Assembly (NCBI GenBank): GCA_016709675.1
Contig: JADJMH010000005.1
Coordinates: forward strand, 62,001 to 126,000
Direction of reading: 5' to 3'
DNA from: Candidatus Accumulibacter proximus
GTDB lineage: Bacteria; Pseudomonadota; Gammaproteobacteria; Burkholderiales; Rhodocyclaceae
DNA length: 64,000 nucleotides
Shown: piece after piece, positions 1 through 7,122 of the stretch
Layout of the letters: every line of letters begins with the position of its first letter
Numbering within the stretch: the stretch's first letter is position 1
Notes under the pieces: generated by a model
Told to the model about the DNA's origin: nothing
The model's input: only the letters and a program-made list of their open reading frames with translations
Database searches by the model: none
Translations under genes and position numbers: made by a program

Positions 1-263
1 ATGCCCAGCCTGGCGGCGAGCATTTGCGCCAACGCCTTGCCGCCCGGCGGACAGACCGTCACCGGTGCGCTGCCGTCGGCGATTGCCGCCGCCGCCCGCG
101 GGCAACCGGCGAAGCCGCATTGACCGCAGTTTGAGCCTGGCATCAGGGCTTCGATCTCGGCGACGATGGAACTGGCCTCGACATGAAAACGTTTCGCTGC
201 CAAGCCCAGGGCGAGCCCTAGCAGGGTCCCCAGCAGCGTCAGCGAGAAGATGGCAAGCCACAT
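1..263 (-). CDS. rnfB: RnfB, N-terminal part (runs off window)
   Basis: RnfB is the iron-sulfur subunit of the Rnf membrane complex, which couples ion flow to reverse electron flow toward ferredoxin. The 87 visible residues start with a hydrophobic membrane anchor (MWLAIFSLTLLGTLLGLALG). A four-Fe cluster motif follows: Cys-GQ-Cys-GFAG-Cys and a further Cys about 20 residues on, as in the RnfB N-terminal domain. The start ATG at 261-263 lies 10 bases after the rnfA stop, so the two genes form one leftward operon. The rest of the gene lies outside the window. In diazotrophs such as Azotobacter an rnf operon next to nifLA feeds low-potential electrons to nitrogenase. Confidence 0.93.
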   Translation of the reverse strand, partial: MWLAIFSLTLLGTLLGLALGLAAKRFHVEASSIVAEIEALMPGSNCGQCGFAGCPRAAAAIADGSAPVTVCPPGGKALAQMLAARLG

Positions 264-273
264 GAAGAACCTC

Positions 274-855
274 CTATTGAAAGTTGAGACCGGCAAAACC
301 CATGAAGGCCAGCGACAGCAGGCTGGCCAGGATGAAACTGAGCGGCGCACCGGCAAAGGCTGCCGGTATCCGCGCCAGCGCCAGGCGCTCGCGCAAGCCG
401 GCAAAGATCAGCAGCACCAGGGTAAAGCCAAGGGCCGAACCGAAGCCGTAGACCAGGCTCCGGAGAAAGCTCATCTTCTCCTGGGCGGTGAGCAGCGCCA
501 GGCCGAGCACGGCGCAGTTGGTGGTGATCAGCGGCAAATAGATGCCGAGGGCCTGATACAAGGCTGGCGCCGATTTCTTGACGACCATTTCGACGAACTG
601 GACGGTTGCGGCGATGACCAGGATGAAGGTGAGGATGCGCAGATAGCCGAGGTCGAATGGCGCCAGCAACCAGTGCTCGAGCAGCCAGGTGGCGGCGCAG
701 GCCAGGGTGATGACGAAGGTCGTGGCGAGCCCCATCCCCAGAGCACTGTCCATGTTTCGGGAGACCCCCATGAACGGACAGAGCCCGAGAAACTTCACCA
801 GCACCACGTTGTTTACCAGGGCGGTCGATAGCAGCAGCAAGAGATAAGCGGTCAT
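274..855 (-). CDS. rnfA: RnfA, integral membrane subunit of Rnf complex
   Basis: This 193-residue membrane protein matches RnfA in length and in its hallmark sequences LVNNVVLVKFLGLCPFMG near the N-terminus and LITTNCAVLG in the middle. The two Cys in these segments are the ones that bind an intramembrane 2Fe-2S cluster in the family. About six hydrophobic spans are visible. The reading frame stays open upstream to 1023, but the ATG at 853-855 is the right start: it begins the conserved MTAYLLLLLS segment and sits just downstream of a sigma-54-like promoter. It is the first gene of the leftward rnfAB operon. Confidence 0.95.
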   Translation of the reverse strand: MTAYLLLLLSTALVNNVVLVKFLGLCPFMGVSRNMDSALGMGLATTFVITLACAATWLLEHWLLAPFDLGYLRILTFILVIAATVQFVEMVVKKSAPALYQALGIYLPLITTNCAVLGLALLTAQEKMSFLRSLVYGFGSALGFTLVLLIFAGLRERLALARIPAAFAGAPLSFILASLLSLAFMGFAGLNFQ

Positions 856-882
856 TGTCGGCAGGCTCCTCGTCCACCTTTC

Positions 883-898
883 AGCACAAACTGTGCCA
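883..898 (-). promoter_or_regulatory. Sigma-54-type -24/-12 promoter for rnfA
   Basis: Read on the minus strand the element is TGGCAC-N5-GTGC-T, a perfect -24 box with a one-base change in the -12 TTGC box and the correct GG-to-GC spacing. The inferred start of transcription is about 873, some 18 bases before the rnfA ATG. A NifA-type site lies about 115 bases upstream (1012-1027). Confidence 0.7.
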
Positions 899-1011
899 TC
901 GCATGGTGCACTGCACACCAAAGCCGTGCCGGTGTTGCCAAGTGCGCACCGGCGTGGCGTTTTTTCCTCCCCGGCGTGGCTACGCCAGCTGTCAGCGACG
1001 ACCCCGGTCAT

Positions 1012-1027
1012 TGTCGGGAACACGACA
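1012..1027. promoter_or_regulatory. NifA upstream activator site (TGT-N10-ACA)
   Basis: The sequence TGTCGGGAACACGACA is an exact TGT-N10-ACA match and differs by only two bases from the site upstream of nifH at 61119-61134. It lies between divergent rnfA and nifL and could serve both directions. Confidence 0.75.
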
Positions 1028-1069
1028 AAAATCTACGACAACAACCAGGAACCGTAGCCAGATCAGGGC

Positions 1070-1085
1070 CGGCACGGAAAATGCA
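1070..1085 (+). promoter_or_regulatory. Sigma-54-like promoter for nifLA
   Basis: CGGCAC-N5-ATGC-A keeps the critical GG and GC dinucleotides at the right spacing, but each box has one mismatch. It is 36 bases before the nifL ATG and 42 bases after the TGT-N10-ACA site. Weaker than the rnfA, nifB and nifH elements. Confidence 0.5.
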
Positions 1086-1121
1086 TGACTTCCGGGAAAC
1101 ACTTGGCCAGGGAGGCACGAA

Positions 1122-2681
1122 ATGATCAACAAGCAACTCAGGGCAGCGGCCGAAAGCGCGCCACCGGTGGCGGACGGGCTGCCGCCGAGCATCCATCCGC
1201 AGGTCTTCCAGCACACGGTCAATCAGGCCGACATGGCGATCTCGATCACCGATGTGCAGGGCAACATCCTGTACATCAATCCCGCCTTTACGCGTGTCAC
1301 CGGCTACGCCAGCGAGGAAGCCGTTGGCCAGAACCAGTCGATCCTGTCCAACCACAGCATGCCGCGCGAGCTCTATCAGGGCCTGTGGCAGACGATTTCG
1401 CATGGCGAGCACTGGGGCGGCCGCCTGATCAACCGGCGCAAGGATGGCAGCAAGTACCTTGCCGAGCTGAGCATCTCGCCGGTGGTCAGCGCGGCTGGCG
1501 AGGTACTCAACTATCTCGGGATGCACCGTGACATCACCGAAGTCCATCGCCTGGAGTCCGAGGTGAGGAATCAGAAGGCGCTGATCGAGTCGGTGGTCGA
1601 CGCTGCGCCGGTGGTCATCGCGCTGCTCGACGTGGACGACCGGGTGGTGCTCGACAACCACGACTACAAGAAGCTGCAGGCCGATCTGGGTATGGCCGAG
1701 CCGGCGCCAATACTCATGTCGGCGGTGCGCGCCAGCCTGGAACTCGACTCGGGACGTGGCCGGCGCACTTCCGGCTATCTCTTTCTCGATCGCGAAGTAC
1801 GGCTCGATCCTCCCGGTGGCCGCTCACCGCGCTGGTTCTCCTGTTCCGGCAGCCGCGTGCGCGAGGATGACACCTCTGCCGACGCCTTCCTCGCCAGCCA
1901 GGGGCGCGACTACCTGCTGCTGGTGGCAAAGGAGATCACCAGCCTGCGCTTGCAGCAGGAAAAGGTTCGCGTCGCAGCGCTGCAGGTGTTGATGGCCGAC
2001 GAGGACCGCGTCTCCGGCCTGCGCGAGAGTCTCGCCGCGGCGACCTTCCGGCTCGAGGGCCCGCTCAACATGATGGCTTCGGTCGTCGGCATGCTGGCGC
2101 GGCGCAAGGGTGAGACCGACGCGATGTCGGTCGCCCTGACGGAGGCAATCACCGCCGGCCAGCAGGCTCTCAAGGATCTGCGATCGATGATCCCCGGCGA
2201 AACGCGCGAAGCAATCGGCGCGGTCAACCTGAACGAACTCCTGCGCGATGTGCTCGACCTGTCCACCGGTCGCCTTCTCGCTGCCGGCATCACGGTGATC
2301 TGGCAACCACAGGCGATGCTGCCGGCGCTGCAAGGGGCGCCAAACAAGCTGCGTTCAATGTTCAAGGCGCTGATCGACAATGCCATCGAGGCGATGAACA
2401 CCCGCGGCTGCCGTGAGCGCGAGCTGACGGTGGCCAGCAAGGCTCGTCTCGGCGGCATCGAGGTGGATATCGCCGATACCGGTCCAGGCATCGACGGCGC
2501 CCAGATACTGAAAGTGTTCGAGCCGTTCCATACCACCAAGCGCGGTGGCTGCCACCTCGGCACCGGCCTGTCGTCGGCACAGCAGGTCGTCGCCGAGCAC
2601 GGCGGCTTCATCGAGATCGAGCCAACGACAACGCGCGGCTGCCGCGTGCGCGTGCTGCTGCCGCTGGACCGACGACCATGA
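1122..2681 (+). CDS. nifL: NifL, redox/nitrogen-sensing anti-activator of NifA
   Basis: NifL binds and silences NifA when oxygen or fixed nitrogen is present. The 519-residue protein has the expected layout: a first PAS domain (about 25-140; the FAD redox sensor in the family), a second PAS domain (about 150-270), a linker helix and a GHKL ATP-binding domain with N-box (ALIDNAIEAM, about 416-425), G1 DTGPGI (452-457) and G2 GTGLSSAQ (about 480-487). The place of the kinase phospho-acceptor reads FRLEGPLN with no His, which fits control by protein contact rather than phosphotransfer. GGGAGG precedes the ATG. The stop overlaps the nifA start (ATGA), so the two are translationally coupled. Confidence 0.93.
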   Translation: MINKQLRAAAESAPPVADGLPPSIHPQVFQHTVNQADMAISITDVQGNILYINPAFTRVTGYASEEAVGQNQSILSNHSMPRELYQGLWQTISHGEHWGGRLINRRKDGSKYLAELSISPVVSAAGEVLNYLGMHRDITEVHRLESEVRNQKALIESVVDAAPVVIALLDVDDRVVLDNHDYKKLQADLGMAEPAPILMSAVRASLELDSGRGRRTSGYLFLDREVRLDPPGGRSPRWFSCSGSRVREDDTSADAFLASQGRDYLLLVAKEITSLRLQQEKVRVAALQVLMADEDRVSGLRESLAAATFRLEGPLNMMASVVGMLARRKGETDAMSVALTEAITAGQQALKDLRSMIPGETREAIGAVNLNELLRDVLDLSTGRLLAAGITVIWQPQAMLPALQGAPNKLRSMFKALIDNAIEAMNTRGCRERELTVASKARLGGIEVDIADTGPGIDGAQILKVFEPFHTTKRGGCHLGTGLSSAQQVVAEHGGFIEIEPTTTRGCRVRVLLPLDRRP

Positions 2682-4282
2682 ATCAGAGCAGCCCCCCAGC
2701 GCCCCTGTTGCAGTCCCAGTTCGACACCCTGCGGCGCGTCGGGCAGACCCTGGCGCGCTCGCTCGACTTCCCGCAGATCGTGCGGGAAGTGCTGCGCACA
2801 CTGGAAATCAGCGGCAACCTGAGTCGCGGCATGATCGGCGTCGTCGATCCCGATAGCGGCGACCTCAGCGTGCACGCCGTGCACGGGCTCGAACCCGACG
2901 AGTTCCTGGCCGTCCGCTACCGGGCCGGCGAAGGTCTGATCGGCAAGGTCCTGGCGAGCGGCCGGAGCTGTGCGGTCGCCCGACTGGGCGACGAGCCGCT
3001 TTTCCTCAACCGGCTCGGGCTCTACGCGCGCGAACTGCCGTTCATCGCCGCCCCGCTCCATCTCGGCGGGGCACTGCAGGGCGTGCTGGCCGTGCAACCC
3101 GACGAGCCCGATGACGGTCTGCTCGACGAGCGGGTGCGCTTTGTCGAGTTGCTGGCCAGCCTCATCGGACAGAGCGTCCGGCTTGCTCTCGAAGTGACGC
3201 AGGAACGCCAGTCGGTCGACGAGGAACGCGACCCGCAGCGTCGCGCTGCTCGCCACCGACCCGGCTTCGCCAACCTCGTTGGCCATTCGAGTGCCATGCT
3301 GCGCATCTTCGACCAGATCCGCATGGTCGCCAAATGGCCAACAACGGTCCTGATCCGTGGCGAGACTGGAACTGGCAAGGAGTTGATCGCCAACGCCATC
3401 CACTTCAACTCGCCACGGGCGCGCGGACCCTACGTGCGCCTCAACTGCGCTTCCCTGCCCGAGAATCTCCTCGAGTCGGAACTTTTCGGGCACGAGAAGG
3501 GTGCCTTTACCGGTGCCGTCACTTCGCGCAAGGGCCGCTTCGAAATGGCCGACGGCGGCACGCTCTTTCTCGACGAAATCGGCGACATCTCGCCGGCTTT
3601 TCAGGCCAAGCTGCTGCGTGTTCTGCAGGAGGGTGAACTGGAACGTGTCGGCGGCGGCCGCACGCTGAAGCTCGACGTACGGCTGATTGCGGCTACGCAT
3701 CGCGACCTCGAAGCGGCGATCGACACCGGCGACTTCCGCGAGGACCTCTACTACCGCCTCAACGTGATGCCCATCGTGCTGCCGCCGCTGCGCGAACGGC
3801 TCGAAGACCTGCCGAAAATCGCCAGCCACCTGCTCGATCGCCTCGGCGGCATGCAGCGCCGCCCGCTGCGCCTGACCGCCGGCGCGCAGCGGCGCCTGAG
3901 CCAACACCACTGGCCGGGCAACGTGCGCGAGCTGGAAAACTGCCTCGAAAGGGCTGCCGTGATGTCGGAAAGCGGCGAAATCGACGCTGACCTGATCCGC
4001 ATTGACAAGCCGCGCGAGCGTGCCACGCGGCGGTCGGGCAGCGGCACGACGCCGGCAACGCCCAGCGCCCTGCCGGTCTCGTCGATTGCGCGCGGCAGCG
4101 ACGCCGGCGGCTCGGAAGACGGTATCGACCCGGGCGGTGAGCCAAGCGAACGCGAGCGGGTGATCGCTGCCCTCGAGCGGGCCGGTTGGGTCCAGGCGCG
4201 TGCCGCCCGCCTGCTCGGCATGACCCCGCGGCAGATCGCCTATCGGGTGCAGATCCTCAACATCGAGATGAAACAGATCTGA
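2678..4282 (+). CDS. nifA: NifA, sigma-54-dependent activator of nif genes
   Basis: NifA activates nif promoters through RNA polymerase with sigma-54. The 534-residue protein has an N-terminal GAF domain (about 20-165), an AAA+ domain with Walker A GETGTGK (228-234), the sigma-54 contact motif GAFTGA (275-280) and Walker B GGTLFLDE (293-300), then a C-terminal Fis-type helix-turn-helix (about 495-530). The linker between AAA+ and DNA-binding domains has no cysteine pair, so this is the oxygen-tolerant class regulated by NifL, in keeping with the nifL gene it overlaps by four bases. Confidence 0.95.
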   Translation: MNQSSPPAPLLQSQFDTLRRVGQTLARSLDFPQIVREVLRTLEISGNLSRGMIGVVDPDSGDLSVHAVHGLEPDEFLAVRYRAGEGLIGKVLASGRSCAVARLGDEPLFLNRLGLYARELPFIAAPLHLGGALQGVLAVQPDEPDDGLLDERVRFVELLASLIGQSVRLALEVTQERQSVDEERDPQRRAARHRPGFANLVGHSSAMLRIFDQIRMVAKWPTTVLIRGETGTGKELIANAIHFNSPRARGPYVRLNCASLPENLLESELFGHEKGAFTGAVTSRKGRFEMADGGTLFLDEIGDISPAFQAKLLRVLQEGELERVGGGRTLKLDVRLIAATHRDLEAAIDTGDFREDLYYRLNVMPIVLPPLRERLEDLPKIASHLLDRLGGMQRRPLRLTAGAQRRLSQHHWPGNVRELENCLERAAVMSESGEIDADLIRIDKPRERATRRSGSGTTPATPSALPVSSIARGSDAGGSEDGIDPGGEPSERERVIAALERAGWVQARAARLLGMTPRQIAYRVQILNIEMKQI

Positions 4283-4345
4283 TCCAGCGCCACAACCGTG
4301 ACCTGCGCGCAAGCGCCGCAGATCACGACAGCCAGTCGTCAATCT
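4277..4345. repeat. Partial copy of the nifA-nifB spacer (copy A)
   Basis: From the last bases of nifA (ATCTGATCC) onward this stretch aligns with 12459-12535 upstream of nifB with only scattered mismatches; the shared core includes CAGCCAGTCGTCAAT. The match stops just after an ATTGT. It marks the point where the thiolase segment joins nifA. Confidence 0.75.
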
Positions 4346-4383
4346 GCTATTGTGGTTCGTTTTGGGTCTGCCCAGGATTTTCT

Positions 4384-4399
4384 TGGGACAGTGCTTGCT
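4384..4399 (+). promoter_or_regulatory. Sigma-54-like promoter ahead of thiolase
   Basis: TGGGAC-N5-TTGC-T has a perfect -12 box and one change in the -24 box with correct spacing. It lies about 60 bases before the GTG start of the thiolase. I found no TGT-N10-ACA site between nifA and this element, so control by NifA is not shown. Confidence 0.5.
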
Positions 4400-4459
4400 C
4401 TGCCGGAATGTCCCCCCGCTCTCCATGCTGGCAGAAAGCACTCTTGGGAGGAACACGAA

Positions 4460-5650
4460 GTGACACGAGGCAAGGCATGGGTCGCTGGCGTCGGCACGGT
4501 GCCGTTTGGCAAGCCGGGTGCCAGCGACAGCTATGATTTGATGGCTGCCGCAGCCACCCGGAAGGCGCTGCAGGATGCTGGGCTGAGCTATCAGGACGTG
4601 CAGCAGGCGATTGTCGGCTATGTCTATGGCGATTCGACCTCTGGCCAGCGCGCGCTGTACGGCGTTGGCATGACCGGTATTCCGATCGTCAATGTGAACA
4701 ACAACTGCTCGACCGGATCGACGGCGCTGTTCCTGGCGCGGCAACTGGTTGAGGCGGGGGCGGTCGATTGCGTGCTGGCGCTGGGTTTTGAGCAGATGCA
4801 GCCGGGGGCTCTGACCGAACACTGGAGCGACCGCCCGTCGCCGTTCGCGCGTTTCGACCAGCTGTGCGAGGAGATCGCTCCCTATCCGGTGCCGCTGGCG
4901 CTGCGCTATTTCGGCGGCGCCGGCAAGGAGTACATGCAGCGCTACGGCGTGAGCGCGAACCTTTTTGCCCGGGTGCGGGCCAAGGCCAGCCGGCACGCTG
5001 CACATAATCCGACAGCCTTGTTGCGCAAGGTGGTAAGCGAGGAAGAGGTCATTTCCGCACCGCTGATCTGCGCCGAGGCAGGCATGACGCGGCTGATGGC
5101 CTGCCCGCCGACCTGCGGTGCGGCAGCGGCGATTCTCGTCTCGCAGCACTTTGCCGAAACGAGGAATCTCGATCGCCGCGTCTTCATCGCCGCGCAGGCG
5201 ATGACCACCGACCGACCCGGGACCTTCGAGAAGCGCAGCATGATCGCGCTGGTTGGCGCCGACATGAGCCGCGAGGCTGCCGACCTGGTCTATGAACAGG
5301 CAGGCATCGGACCCGCGGAGGTCGATGTCGTCGAGCTGCACGATTGTTTTGCGCAGAACGAGGTTCTCAGCTACGAGGCGCTGCGCCTTTGTCCGGAAGG
5401 CGGCGCCGAGAAGTTCGTCCACGATGGCGACAATACCTACGGTGGCCGGGTGGTCACAAATCCCTCCGGCGGCTTGCTGTGCAAGGGGCACCCGCTCGGC
5501 GCAACCGGCCTGGCGCAGTGCGCCGAACTCGTCGAGCAGTTGCGCGGCGAAGCGGGTGAGCGCCAGGTGGCCGACGCCCGCCTCGCCCTGCAACACAACC
5601 TCGGCCTCGGCGGCGCCTGCGTGGTGACGCTTTATCAGCGCGCCAGCTGA
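4460..5650 (+). CDS. SCP-x/SCP2-type thiolase family protein
   Basis: A 396-residue thiolase-fold enzyme of the sterol-carrier-protein-x (lipid-transfer) branch, which cleaves or forms C-C bonds of acyl-CoA esters. The nucleophile segment NNNCSTGSTAL, the ELHDCFAQNE segment and the C-terminal GHPLGATG histidine motif are all present. The reading frame is open from 4298, but the preferred start is GTG at 4460: it has a GGAGGA ribosome site nine bases upstream, begins the conserved WVAGVGTVPFGKPG segment, and leaves the sigma-54-like element at 4384 outside the gene. It is followed by an acyl-CoA dehydrogenase in the same direction, which suggests fatty-acid or branched acyl-CoA breakdown. The substrate cannot be told. 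Confidence 0.85.
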   Translation: MTRGKAWVAGVGTVPFGKPGASDSYDLMAAAATRKALQDAGLSYQDVQQAIVGYVYGDSTSGQRALYGVGMTGIPIVNVNNNCSTGSTALFLARQLVEAGAVDCVLALGFEQMQPGALTEHWSDRPSPFARFDQLCEEIAPYPVPLALRYFGGAGKEYMQRYGVSANLFARVRAKASRHAAHNPTALLRKVVSEEEVISAPLICAEAGMTRLMACPPTCGAAAAILVSQHFAETRNLDRRVFIAAQAMTTDRPGTFEKRSMIALVGADMSREAADLVYEQAGIGPAEVDVVELHDCFAQNEVLSYEALRLCPEGGAEKFVHDGDNTYGGRVVTNPSGGLLCKGHPLGATGLAQCAELVEQLRGEAGERQVADARLALQHNLGLGGACVVTLYQRAS

Positions 5651-5677
5651 ATGGTCCGTTGCGGGAGGTCGAGGAAG

Positions 5678-5782
5678 ATGCGCATTCAATCCAACTCGAG
5701 ATCAACATGGGAAAACGCGAATCCCGAGGCCAATTACGTGTCCGGCGAGCTGCTTGTCTGCGGCGGCGGTTTCCGGATTTGA
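5678..5782 (+). CDS. Possible 34-residue peptide between thiolase and ACAD
   Basis: ATG with a good GAGGAAG-type ribosome site opens a 34-codon frame that begins MRIQSNSRSTWENANPEANY and ends in CGGGFRI, its TGA overlapping the ribosome site of the next gene. It lies inside the 145-base gap between two co-directional genes, so it would be co-transcribed. I do not recognise it. It may be a leader or coupling peptide, or chance. Confidence 0.3.
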   Translation: MRIQSNSRSTWENANPEANYVSGELLVCGGGFRI

Positions 5783-5795
5783 GGAGTCAGCGGCG

Positions 5796-6941
5796 ATGAC
5801 CATTCCGCGTACGATTCTACGGGAAGAACATCGGCAGTTCGCCGAAGCCCTCGATCGCTTCATTGAGGTCGAGGTGGCACCGCATTACGAGCGTTACCAG
5901 GAACAGGGCGTCATCGACCGCGAACTGTGGCTAAAAGCCGGTGCCGCAGGTTTCCTCTGTTCATCGACGCCAGAAGAATACGGCGGCGCCGGCGCCGACA
6001 AGCTCTACAGCGTCGTGCTCCTGGAGCAACCCGCACGCAGGGCCGTGCCAGACCTTCTCGGGATGTTGCTGCACTCGGAAATCGTCGCCCCCTACCTGCT
6101 GCATTACGGCAGCGAAGCGATCAAGCAGCAGTACCTGCCGCGCATGGCCAGCGGCGAACTCATCGGCGCCATCGCCATGACCGAACCGGCGGCCGGCTCC
6201 GACCTGCAGGGCATTCGCGCGACGGCGGCGCGCCACGGCGACCACTATGTATTGAACGGATCGAAGATCTTCATCACCAACGGCTCGCTCTGCGATCTGG
6301 TCATCGTCGTCGCCAAGACCGATCCGAGCAAGGGCGCCAAGGGTATCAGCCTCCTTGTCGTCGATACCACGATGGCAGGTTTTGCCAAGGGCAGGCGTTT
6401 GAAGAAGATCGGCATGCAGGCCCAGGATACCGGCGAGCTCTTCTTCGACAACGTGCTGGTGCCGGTCGAGAACCTGCTTGGCGGCGAGAACCAGGGCTTC
6501 GCCTACCTGATGCAGGAGCTGCCGTGGGAGCGGTTGCAGATTGCCATCACCGCTGTTGCGCAGGCCGAAGCGGGGGTCGCCTGGACCAGCCGCTACTGCC
6601 GAGAGCGCTCGGCGTTCGGCAAGCAGATCATGGACTTCCAGAATACCCGTTTCACCCTTGCCGAAGCAATGACCGAGGTGCAGATCGCGCGTGTCTTCGT
6701 CGATCGCTGCATCGCGCTGTACGTTCAGGGCGAACTCGACGCGACGGCCGCGTCGATGGCCAAGTACTGGTGCACCGACCTGCAAAGCAAGGTCCTCGAC
6801 GCCTGCCTGCAGTTGCACGGCGGCTACGGCTACATGCGGGAGTACCCGATCGCCCGTGCCTGGGCCGATGCACGCGTTGCCCGGATCTACGGCGGCAGCA
6901 ACGAGATCATGAAGGAGCTGATCTCGCGCCAGTTGCCTTGA
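5796..6941 (+). CDS. Acyl-CoA dehydrogenase, LCAD/isovaleryl type
   Basis: A 381-residue FAD enzyme that oxidises acyl-CoA to enoyl-CoA. Family signatures include AIAMTEPAAGSDLQGI (FAD/substrate site), GSKIFITNG, RSAFGKQI and the C-terminal IYGGSNEIMKELI. The residue that is the catalytic Glu in short/medium-chain enzymes (YEGT) is Gly here; in the LCAD/isovaleryl branch the base sits earlier, and a Glu is present in the matching ELPWERL segment. The start is the ATG at 5796, nine bases after GAGGAG. It probably forms an operon with the upstream thiolase. The gene is convergent with the alpha-glucosidase; the 181-base gap between them shows no clear element. Confidence 0.9.
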   Translation: MTIPRTILREEHRQFAEALDRFIEVEVAPHYERYQEQGVIDRELWLKAGAAGFLCSSTPEEYGGAGADKLYSVVLLEQPARRAVPDLLGMLLHSEIVAPYLLHYGSEAIKQQYLPRMASGELIGAIAMTEPAAGSDLQGIRATAARHGDHYVLNGSKIFITNGSLCDLVIVVAKTDPSKGAKGISLLVVDTTMAGFAKGRRLKKIGMQAQDTGELFFDNVLVPVENLLGGENQGFAYLMQELPWERLQIAITAVAQAEAGVAWTSRYCRERSAFGKQIMDFQNTRFTLAEAMTEVQIARVFVDRCIALYVQGELDATAASMAKYWCTDLQSKVLDACLQLHGGYGYMREYPIARAWADARVARIYGGSNEIMKELISRQLP

Positions 6942-7122
6942 CCGGCGACTCGGGGACTTGCATCGGCTCTCGCCAAACGCGCGGCAGCGACGGCCAACAC
7001 ATCCCTCAACCCACTGCGTTATTGCCGTCAGCCGATACAGCCACCGCGGGACTTCGCTGTGGCGGTTGGCGAGCGATGCGCACGAAGTCGTACTAGCGTC
7101 GTCCGAATGGCAGGAAGAAGCG

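Noticed and set aside
4283..4459. NifA activator site expected upstream of the thiolase
   Set aside because: I searched both strands for TGT-N10-ACA and found none, so only the sigma-54-like box is claimed.
1910..5689. A 1259-codon open frame on the minus strand across nifL, nifA and the thiolase
   Set aside because: It is antisense to three genes with clear family motifs; its product is low in hydrophobic core residues and shows no domain. Typical of high-GC third-position bias.
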